64,000 nt of DNA from Candidatus Binatia bacterium (GTDB lineage Bacteria > Desulfobacterota > Binatia > Bin18): positions 1 to 64,000 of the forward strand of contig JAJEFA010000020.1 in NCBI GenBank assembly GCA_022820725.1, given 5' to 3'. The position numbers and the translations under genes were made by a program. The notes beneath the pieces are model-generated. The model was not told the origin of the DNA and did not search any database. It was given only the letters and a program-made list of their open reading frames with translations. This document shows positions 42,737 through 51,529 of this stretch, one piece after another. The number at the start of each line of letters is the position of its first letter. Position 1 is the stretch's first letter.

Positions 42737-42814
42737 GGACGCAGTCTTCCTCTATCTGTATGAGACACCCGAATCCGCCATTTGGGTTACACGCGTCTGG
42801 GGGTGAGGAGGTCC

Positions 42815-43306
42815 CTAGGAGGGCTTTGCCTCCGTCGCCAGTGTGTGCAGTGCCTGACCGCTGAGCCGGTAGGGCAGCCATTCGTCCATATGGCCCATAC
42901 CAAGGCGATGGTAGAATTCGCGGGCGGGGTTCCAGTCCAGAACCTGAAGTTCCAGGCGCTGATAGCCGCGTTCGACACAAATGGTGGCCAGTTTTGCCAT
43001 GAGCGTCCGCCCGACACCGTGTTTGCGTGCCGACTCGATGACAAACAGGTCTTCGAGATACAGGCTTGGCCGTCCCTCCCAGGTAGAATAGGTCGTAAAG
43101 AACAGGGCAAAACCGACCGGTTCTTCATCCCGCTCGGCAATCAGCACCTCGAATTGCGGTTGTTCGCCAAAACCGTCGCGCAGCAGGTCTTCAGGTGTGG
43201 TCTTGACCGCGTCCGGTTCCTTCTCAAATCGCGCCAATGCCCTGATGAACTCGAGGATGAGCGGCACGTCGTCCGCAGTGGCGGAACGAGCAGTGATGCT
43301 AGGCAT
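42815..43306 (-). CDS. GNAT-family N-acetyltransferase
   Basis: A 163-residue GNAT enzyme. The acetyl-CoA loop R/QxxGxG/A is KHGVGRTLM near residue 95, preceded by strand LYLEDLFVIESAR and followed by YQRLELQVLDWNPAREFYHRLGM. It resembles diamine (spermidine/thialysine) acetyltransferases in size and layout. It is the last gene of the minus-strand run starting at 49207 and lies 18 bases after the CCR-like gene, so it is probably co-transcribed. The substrate is unknown. Confidence 0.88.
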   Translation of the reverse strand: MPSITARSATADDVPLILEFIRALARFEKEPDAVKTTPEDLLRDGFGEQPQFEVLIAERDEEPVGFALFFTTYSTWEGRPSLYLEDLFVIESARKHGVGRTLMAKLATICVERGYQRLELQVLDWNPAREFYHRLGMGHMDEWLPYRLSGQALHTLATEAKPS

Positions 43307-43324
43307 GAACCGACCTTTCCTCCA

Positions 43325-44710
43325 TTACGGTTCGGTCTTCACCAGACGAAAATCGCCCCTGACGGCATTCCGGTACAAATTGACCTGTCCAATATGTCGG
43401 GCGCGGCCTTCCTCGTCCGTGACGCCCAGCCCTTCCTCCGGGGCGAGGCAGAGCACGCCGATTTTCCCAATCTGTGCATTATGGTGCACCCGATACGCCG
43501 CCTCGCCGGTCTCGGCCAGGGGATAGGTCTCCGACAGGAGGGGATGGATGGCGCGCTTGCAGACCAGACGATTCGCCTCCCAGGCTTCTCTGTAGTTGGC
43601 AAAGTGTGAGCCAATGATGCGCTTCTTGTGCATCCACAAATAGCGGTTGTCGTACTCGTGATTATAGCCGCTGGTGGAAGCGCAGGTGACGACCTGTCCC
43701 CCGGGCCGCGCCACAAAGACACTCGCCGCAAAGGTTTCATGGCCCGGATGCTCATACACCACATCCGGGTCCTCGCCGCCCGTCATGTCACGAATCTGTT
43801 TGCCGAATCGACGCAATTCGCCCAGGTTTTGCGACCCGTCTTCATTCCAGAACCGGTAGCCTTCCGCATTGCGATCAATGACCCAGCGCGCGCCAATGGT
43901 TTCGCATAATTTGACCTTGTCCTGGGATGACACTACGCAGATGGGAAATGCGCCCGCGTTCAATACATACTGCAACGCAAAGCCGCCCAGCCCGCCAACC
44001 GCCCCCCAGATCAGGACGATATCGCCCTGTTTGATATGGGTGCCGTTTTCGCTGACCAGCATGCGATACGAGGTGGAGTTGACCAGCGGCATGGAAGCCG
44101 ACTCTTCCCAGGTAAGATGCGGTGGCTTGGGCATGAGCTGGTTCGCCCGGACAACGGCAATTTCAGCCAGGCCGCCAAAGTTGGTTTCAAACCCCCAGAT
44201 GCGCTGGTCCGGGTCGAGCATCGAATCGTCGTGGCCGTCCGGGGCCTGCATGTCCACATAGTTGCAGTGAATGGTGACTTCGTCGCCCGGCTTGAACAAA
44301 TTCACCCCAGGCCCAACTTTCAAAACTACGCCGGACGCGTCGCTGCCCAGGATGTGATACGGCAGATTGTGCCGGCTGTCCCACGGGCTTTTCTTGGCGT
44401 TCCGCTCCAAAAATAAAAAAGTCGGCAGGGGCTCAAATATGGCGCTCCAGACCGTATTGAAATTAATGCTGGACGCCATGATCGCGACCAATGCCTCATT
44501 CGGACCGACTTCCGGGACCGGGACTTGGTCAAGGTGCAGGCTCTCCCTGGGGTCCTTTTCCCAGGACTCAAGTCCCTCGAACATATTCACGTCGTCTTTA
44601 TGGGTGGTCATGGCCAGCATTGATTCCGGGAGCGGAAGCCCCTCAAAGTCTGTGGTTTTGGTCTGGCCATCCATGATGGCTTCACGGATGTTCTTCATCT
44701 CCCTCGTCAT
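43325..44710 (-). CDS. Crotonyl-CoA carboxylase/reductase-like enzyme
   Basis: A 461-residue zinc-less medium-chain reductase with the long N-terminal part typical of CCR (SMLAMTTHKDD, FNTVWSAIFEPLPTFLFLER). The GroES-like region has PYHILGSDASGVVLKVGPGV and HCNYVDMQ; the NADPH fold has WGAVGGLGGFALQ. Residues lining the CO2 pocket in known CCRs appear present in NYVD and YEHPGHETFAASVF. CCRs reductively carboxylate enoyl-CoA to ethylmalonyl-CoA or supply extender units. No ethylmalonyl-CoA mutase or polyketide genes adjoin, so a catabolic or specialised role is open. Confidence 0.88.
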   Translation of the reverse strand: MTREMKNIREAIMDGQTKTTDFEGLPLPESMLAMTTHKDDVNMFEGLESWEKDPRESLHLDQVPVPEVGPNEALVAIMASSINFNTVWSAIFEPLPTFLFLERNAKKSPWDSRHNLPYHILGSDASGVVLKVGPGVNLFKPGDEVTIHCNYVDMQAPDGHDDSMLDPDQRIWGFETNFGGLAEIAVVRANQLMPKPPHLTWEESASMPLVNSTSYRMLVSENGTHIKQGDIVLIWGAVGGLGGFALQYVLNAGAFPICVVSSQDKVKLCETIGARWVIDRNAEGYRFWNEDGSQNLGELRRFGKQIRDMTGGEDPDVVYEHPGHETFAASVFVARPGGQVVTCASTSGYNHEYDNRYLWMHKKRIIGSHFANYREAWEANRLVCKRAIHPLLSETYPLAETGEAAYRVHHNAQIGKIGVLCLAPEEGLGVTDEEGRARHIGQVNLYRNAVRGDFRLVKTEP

Positions 44711-44750
44711 GGTTATCTACTTCTCCTCCTCGTGTGTTGCTCCGTTGGCA

Positions 44751-46367
44751 TCAGTGAATCGGATCGATTAACACCCCCGGATTCAACAAGCCCTGTGGAT
44801 CAAGGGCGGCTTTCGCAGCCTGAAGCGCACTGGCAAACAGGTCAGGGCGCTGCTTCTCATACTGCGGCCGATGGGTCCGACCGACGGAGTGGTGATGCGT
44901 CACCGTACCACCGTAGCGCACGACCGCCTCGGAAGCCGCGGTTTTGATCTCATGCCATTGCTCCAACTCGCTGCCCTTTTTGCCCATGCCGGTAAAGGTG
45001 AAATACGGCGCGGGACCGTCCGGATAGACGTGGGTAAAGCGGCACGACAGCACGCCACCTCCACACACCTCGTCCAGCGCTTTTTGGACATCCCGCATTA
45101 CGCCAGCGTGAAATTCATGAAACCGATTCCAGGGAATTGAACTCTCGGTAGTGTCGAATATCGCGCCCATGGCCGCCATGGTCGAAAAGGCGTAAGGCAT
45201 GCGGATAAAGGCGTTACGCCAGTCGCCAACCGAACCGCCGCGGCCCGTGGTCTCCCCGCCGCCTTTAATCACGACCCCGTTGGGTGTCGTGCCGCCCAGG
45301 TCGGCGCAGCACTCAAGCGCGCGGTTGATCCAGGGTTCGAGTGGATGGTCTGCAGACTCAAAGCCGAGCATGAGCAGGCTGCCGCCCGTACCATTGCCGA
45401 CATTGTTCCGTTTGACCTCAGTCGGATCGAGAATACGACAATTAGTGGGATACAGGCCTGACTGGCTGAGCAAGCGAATGGCCTCGACCCCGTTCTCAAA
45501 CTTTTCAAAGTGCACCGAGGTTGACGCCCGATAGACCGGTCGATGCTGTAAACGCATCCAGGCCTCGGTGATAATACCCAGAATGCCCTCGGAGCCGATA
45601 AACATGCGGTCCGGGCTTGGACCGGCGCCCGACCCCGGCAGGCGACGCGAGGCGACAATACCGCTCGGGGTGACGACTCGGGTGGACTCGACCAGATCGT
45701 CAATATGGGTGTACAGCGTGGCAAAATGCCCACCCGAGCGGGTGGCGATCCAGCCGCCCAGAGTCGAGAATTCAAACGACTGGGGATAGTGTCGCAGGGT
45801 ATAGCCGTGCGGCTTGAGTTGGGCCTCCAGAGCCGGGCCGTACACGCCGGCCTGAATGCGGGCCGCGCGTGAGGCTTCATCAATTTCCAGTACTTTATCG
45901 AGGTAGCGCAGGTCGATGGACACAATCCCAGGGTAGGTGTCCCCTGTCGGAGGCTCGACACCGCTCGTTACGCTCGATCCCCCGCCAAACGGAATAGCGG
46001 CGGCTCCCACCTCGTTGCACCAATCTAAGACGGACACTACATCGTCCTCGGTCCTGGGAAAGGCCACCACATCGGGCGGGTTCGGAAAGTCGAGACGGAA
46101 GGCCCGCACAATATCGGGCAGGGCTTTGCCGTAGGAATGAGCTGCGCGGTCATAGGTCTCGACCGAGCAGATACCGGCAAGAGACTCGGGCGGTGAGAGG
46201 CGCGGCGCGCGGAGCTGAATATCCTCAACGCGGGGCTCCGGGTCAAGGGTAAAATCGCTGGTCCCGACACTCTCGGCAATACCTTTGGCAATGTTTTTTT
46301 TCTGTTCCGGGGTGGGCTGTTCGTCCTCAAATCCCCAGCCCCAAATGGTGGTTCGACGCTGTGTCAT
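44751..46367 (-). CDS. FAD-linked oxidase (AGPS/glycolate oxidase GlcD-like)
   Basis: A 538-residue VAO-family flavoprotein with AAGGAGG before the ATG. The FAD domain shows PRTEDDVVSVLDWCNEVGAAAIPFGGGSSVTSG, and ATRSGGHFATLYTHIDDLVESTRVVTPSG follows. The C-terminus ends in ALDPQGLLNPGVLIDP. Alkyldihydroxyacetone-phosphate synthase-like features include the RTHRPQY segment and the HHHS Tyr/His cluster in GTVTHHHSVGRTHR. It may oxidise a 2-hydroxy acid to a 2-oxo acid or act in ether-lipid synthesis. Its place between a ThDP enzyme and a CCR favours hydroxy-acid oxidation (inference). Confidence 0.87.
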   Translation of the reverse strand: MTQRRTTIWGWGFEDEQPTPEQKKNIAKGIAESVGTSDFTLDPEPRVEDIQLRAPRLSPPESLAGICSVETYDRAAHSYGKALPDIVRAFRLDFPNPPDVVAFPRTEDDVVSVLDWCNEVGAAAIPFGGGSSVTSGVEPPTGDTYPGIVSIDLRYLDKVLEIDEASRAARIQAGVYGPALEAQLKPHGYTLRHYPQSFEFSTLGGWIATRSGGHFATLYTHIDDLVESTRVVTPSGIVASRRLPGSGAGPSPDRMFIGSEGILGIITEAWMRLQHRPVYRASTSVHFEKFENGVEAIRLLSQSGLYPTNCRILDPTEVKRNNVGNGTGGSLLMLGFESADHPLEPWINRALECCADLGGTTPNGVVIKGGGETTGRGGSVGDWRNAFIRMPYAFSTMAAMGAIFDTTESSIPWNRFHEFHAGVMRDVQKALDEVCGGGVLSCRFTHVYPDGPAPYFTFTGMGKKGSELEQWHEIKTAASEAVVRYGGTVTHHHSVGRTHRPQYEKQRPDLFASALQAAKAALDPQGLLNPGVLIDPIH

Positions 46368-46381
46368 ATTGCCTCCTTGCG

Positions 46382-48001
46382 CTAATACTTCCCAAACGGG
46401 GGTTCCTGAATGCTCATTTGATACTCAATGAGATGCATCTCTCCGGAGGCGAGCGTCCGGTCCAGAGCCGATTGGAGCTCTGCCGGAGAGTGTACGCGCG
46501 TCGCGGGGACGCCAAATGCTGCGGCGAAGGCCAGGAAGTCCGGATTCGTGAGTTGAGCCTGATAGGCCGACTGGTAGGCGGTCCGCTGCAAATAGTCGAT
46601 CACCCCAAACGCGCTATCGTTGACGACAACCAGTGGAAAGCCAATATCGTGACGCACGCATGTGGCCAATTCTTGAGCCGTGTAGAGAAAGCCACCGTCG
46701 CCGATCAGGCCAACAACCGGGGTGTCCGGCCGCGCCAGCTTGACGCCAATGGCCGCTGGAAAACTGAATCCCAGCAGACCAGAACCTTTGGCCCCGATGA
46801 TCCCGTTGGTCTGGTAGGACGGATAAAAATACTCGGCCCAATAGCCAAGTTGGGTATTATCAATAACGAGGGCACTGTCCCGTGGCAGCACGGCCCGGAT
46901 CGCCTGGAGTGACTGAAGTTCGGGCCGCTCCAGGCTGAGACGCTCGAACTCCGCATCGGCCGCCTGCCGCCAGGTTGCGGTCCGCTCCTGGCGCGGGCCG
47001 GTATAGGGCTCTCCTTCGAGCTGATCCCGCAGCGCTCGGGTAATGGTTGTAATATCTCCGACCAGCGGTACCGCAGCCGGATAATTTTTGCTGATCCAGC
47101 GCTCGTCCCAATCGATATGGATCAACTGTTCGGGCAGGACCAGGCCACGGCGTTTGGCATCGACCTCGCGCAGTCGGGAACCGATCACGACGGCCGCGTC
47201 ACAGCCGGGGACGATCTCTTTGACAACCAGTCGACGCGCCGCATTGCCGAAGGCCAGGGCGTGGTCTTCCGGGACCACACCCTTGCCCGGCGTGTTGGTG
47301 ATGACGGGCGCGCATAGGGCTTCGGCCAGGGCTTGGATGTCTTCGGCAACATCTGTCCGAGACGCGTCCGTCCCCGCCAGAACGAGGGGCTGCTTTGCGT
47401 TGCGCAAAATGGCGACCGCCTCGTCAAGCCGAGGGGGCAGCGGTGGAGAGGCTGGGGCCGTGTCCGGCGGTGTTGGAGCCGCCGCAGGCGCGTCTCCGGC
47501 CATCAGGTCAGTCGGGACTTCCAGGCATACCGGGCCGGGCCGGCCGGCCCGAGCCAGGGCAATGGAGCGCTTGGCAAGTGCATATAGCTCCTCGTCCGCT
47601 TGGGCAACAATCACCTCTTTAGTAATGGTCCGAAAGAGTGCAGTCTGCTCTTCCAGTTCGTGCAGGACGCCTAAGCCCTTGCCAATCTTGGCGGCGTCGA
47701 TATTGGTCGTGATCATCAGGACCGGCGAGCAACTACCCCAGGCTTCTTGCAGGGCCGAGACCGTAAAGCCCGCACCCGGACCGGTGGACGAGATAATCAC
47801 CCCCAGCCCACCACTCGCCCGGGCATAGCCGTCCGCCATATGGGTTGCGCCAGCTTCGTGCCGACACCCGATATGCCGAATCGATGGCTCGTGGCGCAGG
47901 GATTCGTATAGGCCGATATTATGAATGCTGGGGATACCAAAAATGGTTGAGACGCCCGCCTCTTTCAGGGCTTGAACGACGCCATCGGCTCCTCGGGGCA
48001 T
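46382..48001 (-). CDS. Thiamine-diphosphate-dependent enzyme (acetolactate synthase/2-oxoacid decarboxylase family)
   Basis: A 539-residue ThDP enzyme. The catalytic Glu49 lies in CRHEAGATHMADGYARASG; the central FAD/Rossmann-like domain has NTPGKGVVPEDHALAFG; the ThDP-Mg motif runs GDGGFLYTAQELATCVRHDIGFPLVVVND. It resembles acetolactate synthase, benzoylformate decarboxylase and 5-guanidino-2-oxopentanoate decarboxylase. No regulatory small subunit is nearby, so it is probably not a housekeeping acetolactate synthase. It is 14 bases upstream of the FAD-linked oxidase and 18 bases after the CoA-transferase, clearly one operon. Confidence 0.89.
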   Translation of the reverse strand: MPRGADGVVQALKEAGVSTIFGIPSIHNIGLYESLRHEPSIRHIGCRHEAGATHMADGYARASGGLGVIISSTGPGAGFTVSALQEAWGSCSPVLMITTNIDAAKIGKGLGVLHELEEQTALFRTITKEVIVAQADEELYALAKRSIALARAGRPGPVCLEVPTDLMAGDAPAAAPTPPDTAPASPPLPPRLDEAVAILRNAKQPLVLAGTDASRTDVAEDIQALAEALCAPVITNTPGKGVVPEDHALAFGNAARRLVVKEIVPGCDAAVVIGSRLREVDAKRRGLVLPEQLIHIDWDERWISKNYPAAVPLVGDITTITRALRDQLEGEPYTGPRQERTATWRQAADAEFERLSLERPELQSLQAIRAVLPRDSALVIDNTQLGYWAEYFYPSYQTNGIIGAKGSGLLGFSFPAAIGVKLARPDTPVVGLIGDGGFLYTAQELATCVRHDIGFPLVVVNDSAFGVIDYLQRTAYQSAYQAQLTNPDFLAFAAAFGVPATRVHSPAELQSALDRTLASGEMHLIEYQMSIQEPPFGKY

Positions 48002-48019
48002 GCATCCTCCCTCCTGAAT

Positions 48020-49207
48020 CTACTTGATCACACCTTTGTGTTTCAGTTGCTCCACCTCATCCCCACTCAGGCCCATCTCCTGCAAAATCTCCCAGGTATG
48101 TTGACCCAGGGTCGGGGGGGCGAGGCGCACGGCGCCCGGTGTTTTCTTGAGCTTTGCCGGAATGCCGCCAACCTTGAGTTTTCCGACTCGCGCGTGCTCC
48201 ACCTCGACCGCCATGTTGTTATGCTGGACCTGGGGGTCGGCAAAGGTTTCGTGAAAGGTATTGACCGGCGCGGCCATCACGTCCGCCTCGCTCAAGCGCT
48301 GCATCATGTCCGCCACATCTCGTTTGGCAAACTCGACCTGCAACACTGCATTGAGTTCTGCTTCGTGTTGCAAGCGGAGCTCTCCGGTCTCAAACTGCGG
48401 GTCCGCCATCAGGTCTTCGCGTTCGATCGCGCGGCAGATATTGTGGAAAAACTTGTTATTAAACGAGGCAATCTGAATGTCCCGGCCATCTTTGCATCGG
48501 AAGGTTCCATAGGGTGCATAAAACGGGCTGGCATTCCCGACGCGCGGCTGAATGTACTGACTCAAAAAGAATTGGCCGACCTGGGACGGCTGAACGTGGA
48601 TCAGCCCGTCCATCAGACACAGCTCAATCTGCTGACCAATACCCTGCTGCTCGCGGGTCCACAGGCCAACCATGGCGGCAAAGGCGACCAGATTGGCACA
48701 GGTAGCGTCGGCGATAGCCGGCCCGGCCTTCAAGGGCTTTCCGTCCCGCTCTCCAGTGACGCTCATAAAGCCGGTCAGGGCCTGAGCCAGGGGGTCGATG
48801 CCCGGTCGTCCGCCATACGGTCCGTCCTGGCCAAAGGCACTGACCGAGATACAGATGATTTTCTCATTATATTGACGCGTTTCTTCGTACGTCACTCCCA
48901 GCTTGGCTTTGGCCTGGGGTCGAAGGTTGTCAACAATAATATCGGCCGTTCGGACCAGCCGGAAATACAGGGCTTTGCCTTCCGGCTGGGTTAGGTCCAG
49001 TACCATACTGCGTTTATTGCGGTTAATCCCAACGTAAAAGCCGCTGTCATTTTCCACCCTGGGACCAATGGCACGGGACTCATCCCCATAAGGGGGCTCG
49101 ATTTTAATCACGTCCGCCCCCATATCGCCCAACATGGTCGCGCCGTACGGGCCGGCCAACATGCTGGCAATATCCAGAACGCGAATTCCTTGCAGTGGCA
49201 GTGCCAT
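48020..49207 (-). CDS. Family III CoA-transferase
   Basis: A 395-residue protein with GGAAGGAGG before ATG 49207. It has GIRVLDIASMLAGPYGATMLGDMGADVIKIE, NRNKRSMVLDL and the catalytic Asp167 in AIADATCANLV. C-terminal PPTLGQHTWEILQEMG completes the fold. It is the first gene of a five-gene minus-strand operon (CoA-transferase, ThDP enzyme, FAD-linked oxidase, CCR-like reductase, GNAT) and would activate the entry acid to its CoA thioester. Confidence 0.92.
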   Translation of the reverse strand: MALPLQGIRVLDIASMLAGPYGATMLGDMGADVIKIEPPYGDESRAIGPRVENDSGFYVGINRNKRSMVLDLTQPEGKALYFRLVRTADIIVDNLRPQAKAKLGVTYEETRQYNEKIICISVSAFGQDGPYGGRPGIDPLAQALTGFMSVTGERDGKPLKAGPAIADATCANLVAFAAMVGLWTREQQGIGQQIELCLMDGLIHVQPSQVGQFFLSQYIQPRVGNASPFYAPYGTFRCKDGRDIQIASFNNKFFHNICRAIEREDLMADPQFETGELRLQHEAELNAVLQVEFAKRDVADMMQRLSEADVMAAPVNTFHETFADPQVQHNNMAVEVEHARVGKLKVGGIPAKLKKTPGAVRLAPPTLGQHTWEILQEMGLSGDEVEQLKHKGVIK

Positions 49208-49370
49208 TGGTACCTCCTTCCCGTGCTGTCAACGCTCCGTGCGCAGACGCTAGCACACCGCACCCGGAATGCCAAAGGCGTGGGCACTGCGTGGTGTGGT
49301 CAAGGGCTAGGCTGGGCGCGGTTTTTTTGTTATGCCCCGAGAAAATCTATCCCAGAAGGAGGGAAATCGT

Positions 49371-49667
49371 ATGCCGCTCTATCTCGACGAAATCTATTGG
49401 GAGCCATCCCGGACCAAGGAAGTCCACAATATATTCAAGGGGGTCTTAAGCGGAGCAACCGGCTTTCCCGAAGGGGTGACGCTGAAAGCCGGACCCTGGG
49501 CCTCGAACGAAGAGGCGAAGATGGTGCTGATTCTGGACATTCAAGATCACGCCAAGACCTTTACCACCTTTTCGACGCTCGTTGCCCAGGGCCTGATTAC
49601 CAAACGCCGCCTCACGCCTATTGTTGAGTGGAGTGGTATGGACGGTGTGGTGAACAATCTCTCGTGA
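49371..49667 (+). CDS. Hypothetical protein, 98 aa
   Basis: The ATG at 49371 is chosen because AAGGAGGGAAA lies just upstream; an earlier in-frame ATG has none. The product begins MPLYLDEIYWEPSRTKEVHNI and is a small alpha/beta protein with a likely beta strand at AKMVLILDI and TPIVEWSGM, reminiscent of DUF3303 or dimeric ferredoxin-like monooxygenase folds, but I cannot name the family. It is divergent from the CoA-transferase at 48020 and followed by a strong hairpin. Confidence 0.65.
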   Translation: MPLYLDEIYWEPSRTKEVHNIFKGVLSGATGFPEGVTLKAGPWASNEEAKMVLILDIQDHAKTFTTFSTLVAQGLITKRRLTPIVEWSGMDGVVNNLS

Positions 49668-49681
49668 GGAAGAAGCGGGGA

Positions 49682-49711
49682 GGGGACTGATCTCTGAGAG
49701 TATCAGTCCCC
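49682..49711 (+). terminator. 10-bp perfect hairpin, probable terminator
   Basis: GGGGACTGAT and ATCAGTCCCC pair exactly around a 10-base loop, 14 bases past the stop of the 98-residue gene; a partly paired GGGGA/TTCCC extension is outside. There is no T-run, so it may act with Rho or as a 3' stabiliser. Confidence 0.5.
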
Positions 49712-49770
49712 CTTCCCGAGAACGGGATTCTCCCGCCGAGCGGACTGCATAACAGCCCCATTACACAGCT

Positions 49771-50370
49771 ATGCCTCCTTTCCACTCTCCTGACCGACCA
49801 CGGGCCATCACCGTCTACTGCGCGTCAAGCAAACGTTGTCCGCAAGTGTATCTGGATGTGGCGGCTGAACTTGGCCACCTGCTGGCGCGGCGCGACTACA
49901 CCTTAATCTATGGCGGAGGCAATACCGGTCTGATGGGAGCCTTATCCCAATCCACGCTTGCCGCCGGTGGGAAGGTCGTCGGTGTGATCCTGAAGCGCTT
50001 TCTCGAAGACGGCTACGGACAGGCTGGACACGAAATGCATACCGCTGATGATATGCGCAGCCGAAAGCAAGGACTGGATGAACGGGGAGACGCCTTTATC
50101 GCGCTTCCTGGCGGGTTTGGGACATTTGAGGAGGTCCTTGAGGTAATCTCCTTGAAACAACTCGGTTTTCACTCCAAGCCTGTTGTTCTGGTGAACACCA
50201 ATGGCTATTTCGATGGCTTATTGCAGCAATTCGAGCGTGGCTTTGCCGAGGCGCTCATCAACCAGAAATTTCGCGGTCTCTACACCGTGGTCTCCACACC
50301 CCAGCAAGCCCTGGCGTATATCGAGCAGGAACTGGGCCACCGCACTGCCTCACCATCATCCGTGGAATAA
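49771..50370 (+). CDS. LOG family protein (TIGR00730 type)
   Basis: A 199-residue Rossmann-like protein with the two signatures of the LONELY GUY/cytokinin-activating family: GGGNTGLMG at 48-56 and PGGFGTFEE at 113-121, with a conserved Arg-Lys (RSRKQ) between. LOG enzymes hydrolyse nucleoside 5'-monophosphates to free base and ribose phosphate. In bacteria the role is often nucleotide salvage. No clear ribosome site precedes the ATG at 49771. Confidence 0.9.
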   Translation: MPPFHSPDRPRAITVYCASSKRCPQVYLDVAAELGHLLARRDYTLIYGGGNTGLMGALSQSTLAAGGKVVGVILKRFLEDGYGQAGHEMHTADDMRSRKQGLDERGDAFIALPGGFGTFEEVLEVISLKQLGFHSKPVVLVNTNGYFDGLLQQFERGFAEALINQKFRGLYTVVSTPQQALAYIEQELGHRTASPSSVE

Positions 50371-50376
50371 AGACCC

Positions 50377-51399
50377 TCACCTTTTCCGAAACTTTGGCAT
50401 GACTTCCTGAGCGAACAGCTCCAACGAGCGCGTGGCCTTTTGCGGGTCGAGCCCTGGGAGTTGCGTCCCCAGCACAAAATGGGTGCAGTGAAAACGCTGG
50501 CAGAACTTCTCCATCTTGCGGGTGACTTGGTCTGGGGTACCGATCATGGCGGCCCGACCAAAGCCTGAATCGCGGAGTTGGCTGGCGTGGGTGAACTGCC
50601 AGCCGTCTGCGTCGCCCGGCGCGTCGTTGGCTTCGGCCAGGATAACGCCATAGTACTGCATGGAATAGTGCAGATGCTCCTGGACGTCTTCCCAGGCCTG
50701 GTCTTCATTCTCAGTGACATAGACCATTCGGATTTGTCCGATATGGAAATCGGCCGGGTCATGGCCGTTTTCCCTCAGGGTTTCGAGATAGAGCGGCGCG
50801 GGGTCCGGCCCGATCGTTGCCATGAGATGACAGCCCATTTGGGCCACGCGCCGAATCGCCTTGTCGGCCCGTGCGCCGATCCACAGCGGAATATGCGGTT
50901 GCTGGACTGGCTTTGGAGAGAGCGTCAGATCGCTGACCTGCGTGAAGCGGCCCTCGAACGTCACATTTTCTTCGGTCCATAAGCGACGGACTAATTCGAC
51001 CCCCTCCGCCAAGCGCGCCGAGCGTTCTTTGCGGGGGACATGCAAGGAATGAAACTCGCCTGCGGCATAGCCCTGTCCGGCCCCCAGATCAAAGCGTCCG
51101 TTGGACCAGATATCGATGCACGTCGCGTCTTCCGCCACCCGGACCGGGTGCTGAAACGGCATCAGTAGAATATAGGTTCCAATCCGAATGCGGCTCGTTC
51201 GTGCGGCAATGGCTGCGGCGGTCGGCAGGGTGGACGGATTATAGCCGTCTTCAGTGAAGTGATGTTCCGCCAGCCAGACGTTGTCATAGCCTAACTCTTC
51301 AGCCCGAACGATTTGATCGAGGAGGGCCTGATACAGTTCCGGATAGGGACGGTGCCATTGGGCGGGATTGCGAAAATCATGGATAATACCGAATTTCAT
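50377..51399 (-). CDS. LLM-class flavin-dependent monooxygenase
   Basis: A 340-residue luciferase-like protein, paralogous over its whole length to the gene at 24328. It has YDNVWLAEHHFTEDGYNPSTLPTAAAIAA, RIGTYILLMPFQHPVRVAED, NGRFDLGAGQGYA and PLWIGARADKA. It stands between convergent LOG and divergent hydroxyacid dehydrogenase genes, so it is monocistronic. The enzyme should use FMNH2 or F420-type reduced flavin; the ligand cannot be settled from sequence alone. Confidence 0.9.
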   Translation of the reverse strand: MKFGIIHDFRNPAQWHRPYPELYQALLDQIVRAEELGYDNVWLAEHHFTEDGYNPSTLPTAAAIAARTSRIRIGTYILLMPFQHPVRVAEDATCIDIWSNGRFDLGAGQGYAAGEFHSLHVPRKERSARLAEGVELVRRLWTEENVTFEGRFTQVSDLTLSPKPVQQPHIPLWIGARADKAIRRVAQMGCHLMATIGPDPAPLYLETLRENGHDPADFHIGQIRMVYVTENEDQAWEDVQEHLHYSMQYYGVILAEANDAPGDADGWQFTHASQLRDSGFGRAAMIGTPDQVTRKMEKFCQRFHCTHFVLGTQLPGLDPQKATRSLELFAQEVMPKFRKR

Positions 51400-51529
51400 A
51401 TGTGCTGCCGTGTCGCATATTTGGCCTGGGCTGTCCAGTCACCGTGGGTGTGCTCTTCCCATTGATTGCCCTGTCTGTGTAGGTATACGCTTCTTTTCGG
51501 TGGTAAGACCGCTGGAAAGGGAGGTCCTG

